NCBI GenBank assembly: GCA_002238685.1
Contig: MPMV01000002.1
Span: forward strand, 124,001-188,000
Reading direction: 5' to 3'
Length of the DNA: 64,000 nt
DNA from: a bacterium EF100-94H03 bin56
GTDB taxonomy: Bacteria; Pseudomonadota; Alphaproteobacteria; SP197
In this document: one piece after another, positions 1 to 9,051 of the stretch
Numbering within the stretch: position 1 is the first letter of the stretch
Layout of the letters: every line of letters begins with the position of its first letter
Program-made: the position numbers and the translations under genes
Notes under the pieces: generated by a model
Databases searched by the model: none
Seen by the model: only the letters and a program-made list of their open reading frames with translations
Told to the model about the DNA's origin: nothing

Positions 1-884
1 CGGCGGCCGTCGATGGCCGCCTGATCGGTCGGACCCCAGGCCTCGAAGAACTTCAGGAGCTCCTTGCGCGCCGCCTCGTCATTCCAGTCGCGCTTGAGGA
101 CAATGATGGCGATCAGCTGATCGACCGCATCCTCGCGCCGGTCGATGGCGGCCAAGGCCCGCGCCAGCTCGAGCCGTGCCTCGAAATCCTTGCCGTCGGC
201 CGCGACTCTCGCCTCGAGAGCCGCCATGTCGCCGGTGGCGCTGCCCAGGAGTTCCATCTGGGCCCTGACACTCTTGATGCGCTCGTCGTCGGCAACGGCG
301 TCGTCAAAGCTGTCGAGAAGATCCGTCACTTCGCCTGTGCGTCCCAGGGCAATGAGTGAGCGGCACAGACCGGCGGCCGCATCGACATTGTCGGTGTCGC
401 GCGTCAGGACCTGGCGGTAGATGGCCGCCGCCTGCTCCGCAGAACCCCCTTCCAGGGCTTCGTCCGCCTGGGCGAGGGCCTGCTCCACGGCACTCGGTCC
501 GATGTCGCCGACCAGGCGCTCGACGAAGGCCTTGATCTGGCTCTCCGGCTGGACCCCGACGAAGCCGTCCACCGGCTGCCCCTGATCAAAGGCAAACACC
601 GCCGGAATCGACTGCACCCTCAGGGCCTGGGCGATCTGCGGCTCCTCGTCGATGTTGATCTTCACCAGGGTGACCTTGCCGGCAGCCGCCCGGACCACCT
701 TCTCGAGAATGGGGGCGATCTGCTTGCACGGCCCGCACCAGGGCGCCCACAGATCGACGACGACCGGCTTTTCGCGGGACGCCAGCAGGACATCCTGCTG
801 GAATGTCGCCGTGGTCACGTCCTTGACCTCGCCGCCGGTCTCTGCCGCAGCCTGTCCCTCTCCGCCCTGGATGATGAACGCCAT
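1..884 (-). CDS. ybbN: YbbN/CnoX-like thioredoxin with TPR-type C-terminus (3' end outside window)
   Basis: Cytoplasmic thioredoxin-fold co-chaperone (holdase/redox) of the YbbN/CnoX family. The protein begins MAFIIQGG and carries a thioredoxin domain at about residues 20-120 with an intact WCGPC redox motif, followed by helical repeat-like sequence rich in Ala and Leu. E. coli YbbN lacks the full CxxC, so this copy looks redox competent. The start at 884 follows AGGAAGG at a good distance. About 294 codons are visible and the C-terminus is cut off at base 1. The next gene leftward is unknown. Confidence 0.88.
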   Translation of the reverse strand, partial: MAFIIQGGEGQAAAETGGEVKDVTTATFQQDVLLASREKPVVVDLWAPWCGPCKQIAPILEKVVRAAAGKVTLVKINIDEEPQIAQALRVQSIPAVFAFDQGQPVDGFVGVQPESQIKAFVERLVGDIGPSAVEQALAQADEALEGGSAEQAAAIYRQVLTRDTDNVDAAAGLCRSLIALGRTGEVTDLLDSFDDAVADDERIKSVRAQMELLGSATGDMAALEARVAADGKDFEARLELARALAAIDRREDAVDQLIAIIVLKRDWNDEAARKELLKFFEAWGPTDQAAIDGR

Positions 885-964
885 GATCGCCGCCTTCCTG
901 GTCTCGTCTCTGGTGCTGGTCCGTTAGGTGGGACGGTTGTCGCCGAATCGCAAGGCCGGATCCC

Positions 965-2032
965 CTATTCAGCCGCCTTCACGAAGGCGCGTGAATTCGG
1001 AAACGCCGGCATCACCTCGTCGATGAACAGGCGCAACGAGGACTTCTGCAGTTCGAACGTCGGACCGGTCACGCGATAGAGGAACTTGTCGACGCCAAGG
1101 GCCTCGTAGCGGCGCAGCTTGGCAATCACCTCGTCGGGCGTGCCAAAGACGAGGTTGGTGCGCAGCATCTCGGGATCGTACTCGGCGACATTGTCGAGCG
1201 AGGCAAGATCGACCGCCTCGACGAAGCCGTTCTTCACCTCTCCGAGCTGCTTGAACAGGTTCTCGAACTGCACGCCGCCCCTCTGCACCGCCTCGACAAA
1301 GGGCCGCCAGCCATGTTCCTGGTCCTGGTAGACGGCAGCATGGCGCATCGTCAGGAATTGCGGCCGTGGAACGCCCGGGACCCTCGCCAGCGCATCCTCG
1401 AACTGCTGCCTGTACTTCTCGACCTCGCTGAAGGGGCGGGTCAGCGCCCAGGACATGATGTTGCACCCCTGGCTCAAGGCCCAGTCGTAGGTCGAGGGAT
1501 GGCGTGCCGCGATCCACAGGGGAGGATGGGGCTTCTGCAAGGGCTTGGGACAGGCGGTTGCCGAAGGAAAGGACCAGAATTCGCCGCGGTGCTCGTAGTC
1601 TCCGGCCCACAGGCCCTTGAGCACCGGCAGCATCTCCTGCATGTAGGCGACCCCCTTGTGCTGGTCCATGCCTCCCATCATGCGGTCGAATTCACGCTGA
1701 TAGGCGCCGCGGCCGATTCCGAACTCCACCCGTCCGCCCGACATGAGATCGAGCAGGCCGACTTCGCCGGCCACCTTGATCGGGTGCCAGTAGGGGGCCT
1801 GGACCACCGCGATGCCGAGGCGGATCTGGTCGGTGTTGGCGCCGAACCAGGCCAGAAGCTGGAAGGGATTGGGCGCGATCGTCATCTCGATCGCATGGTG
1901 TTCGGCCGCCCAGACAATCTCGAATCCCCCCGATTCGGCCATCTGCACCATGTCCATGGCGTGGCGTGCGACATCCCGCATGTCGACCGACGGGTTGTCG
2001 CGGGCGAGATCGATCGAAAGACTGAATTTCAT
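965..2032 (-). CDS. LLM-class (luciferase-like) flavin-dependent monooxygenase
   Basis: Bacterial-luciferase-like TIM barrel of about 355 residues, starting MKFSLSID. It shows the family landmarks AAEHH near residue 40, the VVQAPYWHP segment and GRVEFGIGRGAY near residue 100. Such enzymes use reduced flavin from a separate reductase to oxygenate organic substrates. The substrate cannot be read from sequence. The start at 2032 is preferred over one 24 bases upstream because GGGAGG lies just before it. It is the last gene of the leftward operon after the BKACE gene, 84 bases downstream of it. Confidence 0.85.
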   Translation of the reverse strand: MKFSLSIDLARDNPSVDMRDVARHAMDMVQMAESGGFEIVWAAEHHAIEMTIAPNPFQLLAWFGANTDQIRLGIAVVQAPYWHPIKVAGEVGLLDLMSGGRVEFGIGRGAYQREFDRMMGGMDQHKGVAYMQEMLPVLKGLWAGDYEHRGEFWSFPSATACPKPLQKPHPPLWIAARHPSTYDWALSQGCNIMSWALTRPFSEVEKYRQQFEDALARVPGVPRPQFLTMRHAAVYQDQEHGWRPFVEAVQRGGVQFENLFKQLGEVKNGFVEAVDLASLDNVAEYDPEMLRTNLVFGTPDEVIAKLRRYEALGVDKFLYRVTGPTFELQKSSLRLFIDEVMPAFPNSRAFVKAAE

Positions 2033-2116
2033 GGTGCCCTCCCATGTCGTTGACATCGAATACTACGCGAGGATCAATGCCGGTGATATCGCGGTGGCGA
2101 GGAGCTCCCCCAAGCC

Positions 2117-3001
2117 TCAGGCCGTGGCGAGACCGAGTTTCTGGCGCGCCTCGGCCGCGCCGACAACCCGCCCGCCCATCATCTCGATGATCCCGGCCGC
2201 CTTCTCGACGAGCTGGCCGTTGGTCGCCAGCACACCGCGCTTGAGATAGAGGTTGTCCTCGAGGCCGACCCGGGCATTGCCGCCCAGCAGCATTGCCTGG
2301 GCGACCATGGGCATCTGCATGCGGCTGATGCCGAACCCCGCCCAGTTGGCTCCATGCGGCAGGCAATCCGCCATGGTCATCATTGAGCGCGTGTCGGCCC
2401 CCGCACCCCAGGGAATGCCGAGACAGACCTGAAAGAGCGGCGGGTCCTCGATGAGGCCCTCGTTGTACATGGCGCCGGCGAGGCGGACCTGGCCGAGATC
2501 GAACACCTCGATCTCCGGCTTGACCCCCATCTCCCGGATGCGCGACGCCATGGTGCGGCACCAGGAAGCCGGGTTGACGTAAGTCTCGTTGCCGTCGCCG
2601 AAGTTGATGGTGCCGCAATCGAGAGAGCAGATCTCCGGGCGCAGGCGATCGACATGGCGCAGCCGTTCGAGCGGACCGACGATGTCACTGCCAGGGCCGG
2701 GGCGCGATGGATTGTCGTCATCGAGATTGAAGTCGCCGCCCATGCCCGCTGTCAGGTTGAGAATCACGTCCACGCCATCCTGCCTGATCAGATTGACGGT
2801 CTCCTCGAACAGGTCGGGATCCCGCGAGCCCTTGCCGGTCTCGGGATCACGCACATGGATGTGGGTGACCGCGGCGCCTGCATGGGCCGCCTCGATCGCC
2901 GCATCGGCGATCTGGCGCGGGGTCACCGGAACCTTGTCGCTCCGCGAAACCGTATCCCCGGCGCCGGTGACAGCACAGGTGATGATGACGTCCGTGTTCA
3001 T
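2117..3001 (-). CDS. BKACE family beta-keto acid cleavage enzyme, probable dehydrocarnitine:acetyl-CoA type
   Basis: Zn-dependent TIM-barrel enzyme of the 3-keto-5-aminohexanoate cleavage (BKACE) family, 294 aa. The metal-binding HIH (residues 47-49) and the LEDN segment near residue 230 are present. [11 protein letters not shown] at the N-terminus, [21 protein letters not shown] and LCLGIPWGA resemble, from memory, the dehydrocarnitine-cleaving (CdhC-like) subgroup, which turns 3-dehydrocarnitine plus acetyl-CoA into betainyl-CoA and acetoacetate. A carnitine-dehydrogenase-like gene lies directly upstream, which agrees. No betainyl-CoA thioesterase (CdhB) is visible nearby. Confidence 0.88.
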   Translation of the reverse strand: MNTDVIITCAVTGAGDTVSRSDKVPVTPRQIADAAIEAAHAGAAVTHIHVRDPETGKGSRDPDLFEETVNLIRQDGVDVILNLTAGMGGDFNLDDDNPSRPGPGSDIVGPLERLRHVDRLRPEICSLDCGTINFGDGNETYVNPASWCRTMASRIREMGVKPEIEVFDLGQVRLAGAMYNEGLIEDPPLFQVCLGIPWGAGADTRSMMTMADCLPHGANWAGFGISRMQMPMVAQAMLLGGNARVGLEDNLYLKRGVLATNGQLVEKAAGIIEMMGGRVVGAAEARQKLGLATA

Positions 3002-3036
3002 GGATGTTCCTCCAGGTCGATCAAGTGGCTGAATGG

Positions 3037-3990
3037 TTACAAACCGGCCGCGCGGCGGGCCTTGAGAATGCCGACAAGTCCCTCGTTCATCTTCGCCGAC
3101 AGCGTCCGGAAATCCTCTCCCGGGGCGGCCGCGTCACAACCGTCGATGAGGCGCCGTGCGAGATCGTCGGTGAGTTCGGGCGCATCGAGGCGGCTCCACG
3201 GAAACTTCAGTGCCGGACCGAACTGCTCCAGGCAATAGGCCATGCCGCCCTCGCCCCCACCGACATGGAACACCATGCACGGGCCCATGAGGGCCCAGCG
3301 AGGGCCCGGACCGTTGGTCACCGCCGTGTCGATCTGCTCCACTGTCGCCTCTCCGGCCGCGATCATGTGCAGGGCCTCGCGCCAGATCGCCTCCTGCAGC
3401 CGCGTGGCGATGAACCCGGGGACCTCGCGTTCCATGACAAGGGGGGCCTTGCCGACGTGGCGAAAGAACGCCGCCGTCCAGGCCACCACGTCCGGGGCCG
3501 TGCTGCGGCCGGCGACGATCTCGACCAGCGGCATGAGGTAGGGTGGATTGAAGGGGTGGCCGGTGACCGTGCGCTCCGGTGACGGACAGAGCGCCTGGAT
3601 GTCACTCATGGAAAGACCCGAGGTCGAGGAACACAGGACGACATCCGGTGGCGCCAGGCGGCCCAGATCGGCGTAGACCGCCTGTTTCACCTCGAGGACT
3701 TCCGGAACGCTCTCCTGCACGAAGTCGGCCCCGGCGACGGCAGCCGCGAGGTCCGTGGTGACATGCAACCGCCCGGGCGATGCGCCATCCGCGGTGCCGA
3801 GTTGCTCCAGGGCGCTCCAGGCCGTCTCCACCAGGGAGCGGAGTTTCTCCTCTTCTTTCGCCTCGAGAATCCAGGACGTGACGTCATGGCCCGTGGCCAG
3901 GAAAAACGCCGCCCAACCGGCGCCGATCGGTCCGGCGCCAAGGCAGGTGACGGTCGAGACGTCCTGTGGCTGTGGCCGGCCCATCGTCAT
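3037..3990 (-). CDS. 3-hydroxyacyl-CoA dehydrogenase family, probable L-carnitine dehydrogenase
   Basis: Single-domain NAD-dependent dehydrogenase of 317 aa. A Rossmann [13 protein letters not shown] motif lies at about residues 17-29, followed by the HFNPP-like [14 protein letters not shown] segment and the family's C-terminal helical domain. Length and the motif [15 protein letters not shown] match L-carnitine dehydrogenases (carnitine to 3-dehydrocarnitine), and the next gene encodes the expected dehydrocarnitine-cleaving enzyme. Its start overlaps the stop of the upstream hydratase by 4 bases (ATGA), so the two are translationally coupled. A different beta-hydroxy acid substrate remains possible. 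Confidence 0.82.
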   Translation of the reverse strand: MTMGRPQPQDVSTVTCLGAGPIGAGWAAFFLATGHDVTSWILEAKEEEKLRSLVETAWSALEQLGTADGASPGRLHVTTDLAAAVAGADFVQESVPEVLEVKQAVYADLGRLAPPDVVLCSSTSGLSMSDIQALCPSPERTVTGHPFNPPYLMPLVEIVAGRSTAPDVVAWTAAFFRHVGKAPLVMEREVPGFIATRLQEAIWREALHMIAAGEATVEQIDTAVTNGPGPRWALMGPCMVFHVGGGEGGMAYCLEQFGPALKFPWSRLDAPELTDDLARRLIDGCDAAAPGEDFRTLSAKMNEGLVGILKARRAAGL

Positions 3991-4787
3991 CTGCCCAGGA
4001 AGACCGGCGAACGCCGTTCAACAAAGGCACTGATGCCTTCCCGGGCGTCATCGGAGGCCAGCATCCGTCGGTAGAGGGGGAGATCGGCGGAGCGCATGGC
4101 CCTGAAGGAGCCCTCGACGGTTTCTCCCTCGATGGCCCGCAGCACCTCCTTGACCGCTCCCATCGCGAGTGGCGCGCCAGCGGCGAGTCGTTCGCCCCAG
4201 TGGCGTGCCTTCGCCATGAGCTGGGCGGCAGGGACGACGGCGTTCACCAGGCCCAGCCGCAGTGCCTCGCCCGCCTTCATGCGGCGGCCGAGCAGCAGCA
4301 TTTCCATGGCGACGTTGGTCGGCAGGCGTCGTGGCAGGCGCTGCAGGGCCCCGGCATCCGGGACGATGCCAAGGGGCAGTTCGGGCAGGGCAAACTCCAC
4401 GTGGTCGGCAGCGATGACGAGATCGCAGGCGAGCGCAATCTCGAATCCACCACCGATGGCATGGCCGTTGAGGGCGGCGATCACCGGCTTGTCGAGATCC
4501 CACATCTCCGTGATGCCGGCGAAGCCGCCCAGCGAGGCATCTTCCGTTTCCCACCAGTTGTCGAGCTGCTGATCGCCACTCTCGAGGGCCTTGAGGTCCC
4601 AGCCAGCCGAGAACAGGCGGTCGCCGGACGCCGTGAGAATCGCCACCTTGAGGTCCGGATCATCACGAAAGGCGACGAAGGCCTCCCCCATGAGGCGGCT
4701 GGTGGCGCGGTCGATGGCGTTGACCCTTGGCCGGTCGATCGTGATTTCCAGCAACGCGCCGCGCCGCTCGACACCAATACCGCCCAT
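3987..4787 (-). CDS. Enoyl-CoA hydratase/isomerase family, CaiD-like (carnitinyl-CoA dehydratase type)
   Basis: Crotonase-fold protein of 266 aa, close in length to E. coli CaiD (261 aa). It shares the CaiD-like FSAGWDLKA oxyanion-hole segment near residue 60, the second loop GGGFEIALACD and LPELPLGIVPDAG containing the catalytic acidic region. CaiD hydrates crotonobetainyl-CoA to carnitinyl-CoA. No CaiB or CaiC partner is seen, so the substrate may be a related betaine or another acyl-CoA. It overlaps its neighbours by 4 bases on the downstream side and shares the stop/start ATGA with the HisA-like gene upstream. Confidence 0.82.
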   Translation of the reverse strand: MGGIGVERRGALLEITIDRPRVNAIDRATSRLMGEAFVAFRDDPDLKVAILTASGDRLFSAGWDLKALESGDQQLDNWWETEDASLGGFAGITEMWDLDKPVIAALNGHAIGGGFEIALACDLVIAADHVEFALPELPLGIVPDAGALQRLPRRLPTNVAMEMLLLGRRMKAGEALRLGLVNAVVPAAQLMAKARHWGERLAAGAPLAMGAVKEVLRAIEGETVEGSFRAMRSADLPLYRRMLASDDAREGISAFVERRSPVFLGR

Positions 4788-5545
4788 CAGATCAACCGCG
4801 CCGGCGTATAGGAGGCACGAGCGGTGCCAATGGCCTCGGCAAGATCGATGCGGCCAAGGAACAGTGCCCTGCCGATGATGCAGCCGCCGATATTCGGCAG
4901 GTATTTCAGCATCGAGACGTCGTCGATGCCGGTGATCGTGCCGCTCGAGACCACCGGCACATCGAGGACCTCACCCATGCGCATGGTCCGGGCCAGGCTG
5001 TTCTCCATTGGTTCCTTGTCGCGATCGAGATCGACAAAGACGATTTCCGAGATACCGGCCGCCGCCAGGCTCTTCGCCATCTCCGTCGCCGGGAAGGCGG
5101 TCTCCTCGCGCCACCCCTCGATGACCACCATGCCGTTACGCGCCGCCACCGTGGCAATGACGCGGTCCGGGTAGGCCGTGCAGGCATCGGTGACAAGATG
5201 CCGGTCCTTGACCGCTGCCGTCCCCAGACCGACGCGCCAGGCACCGTGCTCGAACCACCAGTGCACGGAACCGATGGAGCGGATGCCACCGGCAACCTGG
5301 ACCGGAATGGCCACGCTGTCGATGATCCGGCAGATCTGCTCGGCGTTGTGCCGGCCGCCCTGGAGTGTCCCGTCGACATCCACCACGTGAAGACAGTCCG
5401 CACCGGCGTCGGCGAACCGGCGGGCGGCATCCTCCGGGGAAAGGTCGAAGGGCTCGGGAGTTTGGTGACGGCCATCCACACGATTGACCGCCTTGCCTCC
5501 CATGATTTCGATGGTTGGGTAGATCTTCATGGTTTCGAACCGCAT
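4787..5545 (-). CDS. HisA-like (beta/alpha)8 barrel with altered catalytic residues
   Basis: Related to HisA (ProFAR isomerase): the two phosphate-binding loops GGIRS and GRALFLG and the overall length fit. Counting from MKIYPTIEI, the position of HisA Asp8 is Glu8, and the position of Asp127 (SLD in HisA) is Ala129 in TVAARNG. Both residues serve acid/base catalysis in HisA, so true ProFAR isomerase activity is doubtful. It sits in a catabolic operon, not a his operon. The start at 5545 (MRFETMKIYP) has GGAGA upstream; 5530 is the alternative. It probably binds a phosphorylated ligand. The reaction is unknown. Confidence 0.85.
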   Translation of the reverse strand: MRFETMKIYPTIEIMGGKAVNRVDGRHQTPEPFDLSPEDAARRFADAGADCLHVVDVDGTLQGGRHNAEQICRIIDSVAIPVQVAGGIRSIGSVHWWFEHGAWRVGLGTAAVKDRHLVTDACTAYPDRVIATVAARNGMVVIEGWREETAFPATEMAKSLAAAGISEIVFVDLDRDKEPMENSLARTMRMGEVLDVPVVSSGTITGIDDVSMLKYLPNIGGCIIGRALFLGRIDLAEAIGTARASYTPARLI

Positions 5546-5558
5546 CCGGCTGTCTCCA

Positions 5559-5990
5559 TCATAGGCGAGGATCGCCTCCCGGCGCGACTCGGGATGTCGC
5601 GTTCGGTGGCCTGAAGGCGATGACCTCGATCTCGACGCGAACGTCGACCAGCAACTCGGAGATGACCGCCGAGCGGACGGGCGGGTCGACCGGAAAGTAC
5701 TCCGCGTAGACGGCATTGAATCCGGGAAAATCGGCGCGCTCCGACAACCACACCATGGCCTTCACCACGTCGCCGAGATTGCAGCCGGCCTCCGCCAGGG
5801 TCTCGCGGATCGCCTCGATGACGACCCGGGTCTGCTCCTCGATGGTGCCATGGGTCATCGGCTTTCCGTCCTCAAGGGGCACCTGGCCGGTCAGGAACAC
5901 GAAATCCCCGGCCCGGATGGCGCGGGAGAGCGACAGGACCCGCCCGCCAATCGAGAGCGGCCCGCCGATCACCTGTTTCTTCGTCGTCAT
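5559..5990 (-). CDS. RidA/YjgF family protein
   Basis: Small trimeric RidA-fold protein of 143 aa. The family core is visible in FVFLTGQVPL, the middle segment EQTRVVIEAIRETLAEAG and the C-terminal RSAVISELLVDVRVEIEVIA, which contains the conserved Arg that binds carboxylates in active RidA members. RidA proteins hydrolyse reactive enamine/imine intermediates, so its place as first gene of a catabolic operon suggests that an imine or enamine arises in the pathway. The start at 5990 (MTTKKQV) has GGAAG just upstream. The HisA-like gene follows 13 bases downstream. Confidence 0.85.
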   Translation of the reverse strand: MTTKKQVIGGPLSIGGRVLSLSRAIRAGDFVFLTGQVPLEDGKPMTHGTIEEQTRVVIEAIRETLAEAGCNLGDVVKAMVWLSERADFPGFNAVYAEYFPVDPPVRSAVISELLVDVRVEIEVIAFRPPNATSRVAPGGDPRL

Positions 5991-6019
5991 CTTCCGGATC
6001 TTCCCAGTTGTGGCGGGTG

Positions 6020-6045
6020 ACACTGTGGGGAGTTGCGTTCAGTGT
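6020..6045. promoter_or_regulatory. Candidate operator in divergent RidA / ALDH promoter region
   Basis: The 101-base gap between the divergent starts at 5990 and 6092 contains the inverted repeat ACACTG-N14-CAGTGT, whose half-sites are centred 20 bases (two helical turns) apart. A smaller TTGC-N9-GCAA repeat overlaps it. No regulator gene lies nearby, so the binding protein is unknown. Confidence 0.35.
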
Positions 6046-6091
6046 GCAAGCCTGTGTTGAATGGCTGTTGTCAGGAACGGGACCGGGGATC

Positions 6092-7576
6092 ATGGAAGAA
6101 CTCAGGCACTACCGCATGCTGATCGACGGCGCATGGGTCGATTCCGGAGACGGCGGCACCTTCGACAGCATCAATCCGACGACCGGCAAGGCCTGGGCCA
6201 CGGTCGCCGCAGCCACCGGGGAAGATGTCGACCGGGCCGTCCAGGCGGCACATCGCGCCTTCACCAGCGGTCCCTGGGCGACCATGCTGCCGACACAGCG
6301 GGGCCGTTTGTTGCGCAATCTTGCCGGTCTGCTGGCCGAGCGGTCGGAGGATCTGGGCCGGACCGAGTGCATCGATACCGGAAAGATGTTCAAGGAGACG
6401 CGCTGGCAGGCGCGCTACATCGCCGAGTTCTTTCATTTCTATGCGGGCCTCGCCGACAAGGTGACCGGCGAGACCCTGCCCATCGACCGCCACGACATGC
6501 TCACCATCACCACACGCGAACCCCTGGGCGTGGTTGCCGCCGTCGTGCCGTGGAACAGCCAGCTCTTTCTCGTCGCGGTGAAGATCGGACCGGCCCTTGC
6601 AGCCGGCAACACCGTCGTCCTGAAGGCCAGCGAACACGCTTCGGCCGCCATGCTGGAGTTTGCCGAACTCGCCATGGAGGCCGGATTCCCGCCCGGCGTG
6701 ATCAACGTCGTCACCGGCCATGGCGAGCCCTGCGGACGCACCCTCACCACCCATCCCCTGGTGGCGCGCATCAGTTTCACGGGCGGACCGGCAACGGCCC
6801 GTCATGTCGTCAGGAACTCCGCCGACAATTTCGCCGAAGTCTCTCTCGAACTGGGAGGCAAGTCTCCCGTCATCGTGTTCGGCGATGCCGACATCGAGAG
6901 TGCGGTCAATGGTTCCCTTGCCGGCATCTTCGGCGCCAGCGGGCAGAGCTGTGTCGCCGGCAGCCGGATCTACCTCCACGAGTCGATCCACGATGCCTTC
7001 GTCGAACGCCTGGTGGCGCGGGCCGGCGACATCCGCATCGGCGATCCTCTGGCCGAAGAGACCCAGATGGGGCCGCTCTGCACCATTGCCCAGCTCGAGG
7101 GGTGCGAGCGCCAGGTGGCCCGTGCCGTGGAGGAAGGAGGCACCCTTCTCACCGGCGGCAAGCGTCCGGACCATCCCGATACAGGGTGGTTTTTCGAGCC
7201 GACAATCGTGTCCTGCCCTGACCAGGGAATGGAGATTGTCGATACCGAGATGTTCGGACCCGTGCTCTCGGTGCTGCGCTTCAGCGAAGAAGACGAGGTC
7301 GTGGCCCTCGCCAACGACACGCGCTACGGGTTGGCAGCCGGGGTCTTCACACGGGATCTTGCACGCGCCCTGCGTGTCCAGAAACGGATTCGCGCCGGTA
7401 TCGTGTGGGTCAACACCTATCGCGTGGTGTCGCCCATCGCCGAGTTTGGCGGCTTCAAGGACTCAGGCTATGGGCGCGAATCGGGCGCCCAGGCGATCTA
7501 CGACTATACCCGGCCCAAGACCGTTTGGATCAACACTTCGGATGAGCCGATGGACAACCCCTTCGTCATGCGATAG
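6092..7576 (+). CDS. NAD(P)-dependent aldehyde dehydrogenase
   Basis: Class 1/2-type aldehyde dehydrogenase of 494 aa. The catalytic residues are in place: Asn155 (PWNSQ), Glu253 (LELGGK) and Cys287 in GQSCVAG. The cofactor-binding KASEHAS and FTGGPATAR segments are also present. It oxidises an aldehyde to a carboxylate; the substrate cannot be deduced. The start at 6092 (MEELRHY) follows a GGGG-rich ribosome site; an in-frame ATG-less extension upstream looks non-coding. It is the first gene of the rightward operon, 11 bases ahead of the HAL-like gene and divergent from RidA. Confidence 0.9.
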   Translation: MEELRHYRMLIDGAWVDSGDGGTFDSINPTTGKAWATVAAATGEDVDRAVQAAHRAFTSGPWATMLPTQRGRLLRNLAGLLAERSEDLGRTECIDTGKMFKETRWQARYIAEFFHFYAGLADKVTGETLPIDRHDMLTITTREPLGVVAAVVPWNSQLFLVAVKIGPALAAGNTVVLKASEHASAAMLEFAELAMEAGFPPGVINVVTGHGEPCGRTLTTHPLVARISFTGGPATARHVVRNSADNFAEVSLELGGKSPVIVFGDADIESAVNGSLAGIFGASGQSCVAGSRIYLHESIHDAFVERLVARAGDIRIGDPLAEETQMGPLCTIAQLEGCERQVARAVEEGGTLLTGGKRPDHPDTGWFFEPTIVSCPDQGMEIVDTEMFGPVLSVLRFSEEDEVVALANDTRYGLAAGVFTRDLARALRVQKRIRAGIVWVNTYRVVSPIAEFGGFKDSGYGRESGAQAIYDYTRPKTVWINTSDEPMDNPFVMR

Positions 7577-7587
7577 GCGCGCATGTC

Positions 7588-9039
7588 ATGACCATCGTCA
7601 TCACCGGCCGCAGCGATCTCACTCTGGAAAACGCCCACCGTGTGGTCTGGGACCGGGAAGGCGTCGAGATCGGCGCCGAGGCCCTTTCCGCCATGCAGGC
7701 CGGCCGCAAGAGACTGATGCGCATCCTCGAGCATGACCCCGACATCACAATCTACGGGGTTACGACCGGCGCCGGCCAGATGGCGAGACAGAAGATCAGG
7801 CCGGAGGATCGCGGCCGCCATGCCCGCATGTCGCCGACCGGCGCCGCCGCATCGTGGGGCGATCCCCTGCCCGACCGGGTGGTGCGTCTCATCATCCTGG
7901 CGCGCCTGACCAATTTCATCGAGGGCCATGCGGCCGTCTCACCGGAGATTGCCCAGGGTGTCGCGGCGATGCTCTCGCAGGAAAGCGTGCCCGTGATCCC
8001 GGCGCGGGGTCAGGGTGGCGCCGGCGAAATTCTCTCGCTCAGCCACCTCTTTGCACCCCTCGTCGAATCGGTCGGCGCCGATGTCAAGGATGTCATGTGC
8101 CTCGTCAACGGTTCGCCATCGGCGACCGGTCTCGTCACCGATGCCGCATTGACGGCCGAAGCCCGTCTCGATCTCGCAGCCCGTGTCTTCGCGCTTTCGT
8201 TCGAGGCATTCAATGCGCCCCTCGGCCACCTCGCCGGGGCGCTCGAGGATTACTGGAACAATCCCTGCGACGCCTGGGCCCTCAAGACCATGCGAACACT
8301 CATCGACGGTGGCCATGGCGGCGGCCGCCGGCCCTACCAGGCACCGGTGAGCTTCCGAATCGCGCCACGCATGCTCGGTCAGGCCCGGCGTGCCGTCGAC
8401 CTGGTGCGCGACGTGGCCGGTGAATCCCTCCAGGCCGTGACCGACAATCCGGTGTGGATCGATGAATGCGACGAGGACCATCCCTTCGGACAGTTCGTGT
8501 CGACCGGTGGATACCACAATCCCCACGCGGTTCTTGCCATGGATGCCCTGACGGCGACATGCGCCAATCTCTGTGTCCTTGCCGAACGCCACGGCGCCAA
8601 ACTGCTTGACGGCCGTGTCTCCCTGCTGCCAGACCAGCTGATCGACCCAGGGCACGAAGGCGGCATCCGGCGGGGATACATGGGATGCCTGCCCATGGCG
8701 CAGACCGGTTACGAGGAAGAGGCGCGCTATCACGCCCAGGCCACCCTGCTGCCGGGCAGCGAATCGGGGGGATTCGGACAGAATGATGTGGCGAGCCCGG
8801 TGTTCCTCGCCTGGACCAAGCTGCAGCGCGCCAGCGAATGCCTCGATCTCGCGCTCGCCAGTCTCGCACCCATTGCCGTGAGAGCCCTGGATGTCACCGG
8901 GCGCCGGATCCCCGGACCGCTGCGCGGAATTGAAGAGACCGTGCGCAGCGTGTTCCCGGATCTCGAAGAACGGCGCGCCTTCGGCCCCCTGGTGGCCGAC
9001 GTCGCCACGGCGTTCCGTGCCACCATTCATCCTTCCTGA
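7588..9039 (+). CDS. Aromatic amino acid lyase (HAL/PAL) family protein lacking the MIO triad
   Basis: A 483-aa homologue of histidine ammonia-lyase. The loop YGVTTGAG holds Tyr56, equivalent to HAL Tyr53, and LVNGSPSAT follows the core. At the position of the cofactor-forming Ala-Ser-Gly (HAL 142-144) the sequence reads GGAGEILSLSH: residues 145-147 are Ala-Gly-Glu, with the serine absent. The MIO electrophile therefore cannot form in the usual way. The frame is intact through this site. Ergothionases, which eliminate trimethylamine rather than ammonia, are to my knowledge HAL-related. With carnitine-type neighbours, a betaine lyase is a reasonable guess but is unproven. Confidence 0.85.
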   Translation: MTIVITGRSDLTLENAHRVVWDREGVEIGAEALSAMQAGRKRLMRILEHDPDITIYGVTTGAGQMARQKIRPEDRGRHARMSPTGAAASWGDPLPDRVVRLIILARLTNFIEGHAAVSPEIAQGVAAMLSQESVPVIPARGQGGAGEILSLSHLFAPLVESVGADVKDVMCLVNGSPSATGLVTDAALTAEARLDLAARVFALSFEAFNAPLGHLAGALEDYWNNPCDAWALKTMRTLIDGGHGGGRRPYQAPVSFRIAPRMLGQARRAVDLVRDVAGESLQAVTDNPVWIDECDEDHPFGQFVSTGGYHNPHAVLAMDALTATCANLCVLAERHGAKLLDGRVSLLPDQLIDPGHEGGIRRGYMGCLPMAQTGYEEEARYHAQATLLPGSESGGFGQNDVASPVFLAWTKLQRASECLDLALASLAPIAVRALDVTGRRIPGPLRGIEETVRSVFPDLEERRAFGPLVADVATAFRATIHPS

Positions 9040-9051
9040 GTCCCTCCTGCA

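Noticed and set aside
4787-5545. Calling the HisA-like gene hisA
   Set aside because: Both catalytic aspartates are replaced and the context is catabolic, not a his operon.
7588-9039. Calling the HAL-family gene hutH
   Set aside because: The MIO serine is missing and no hutU, hutI or hutG genes are nearby.
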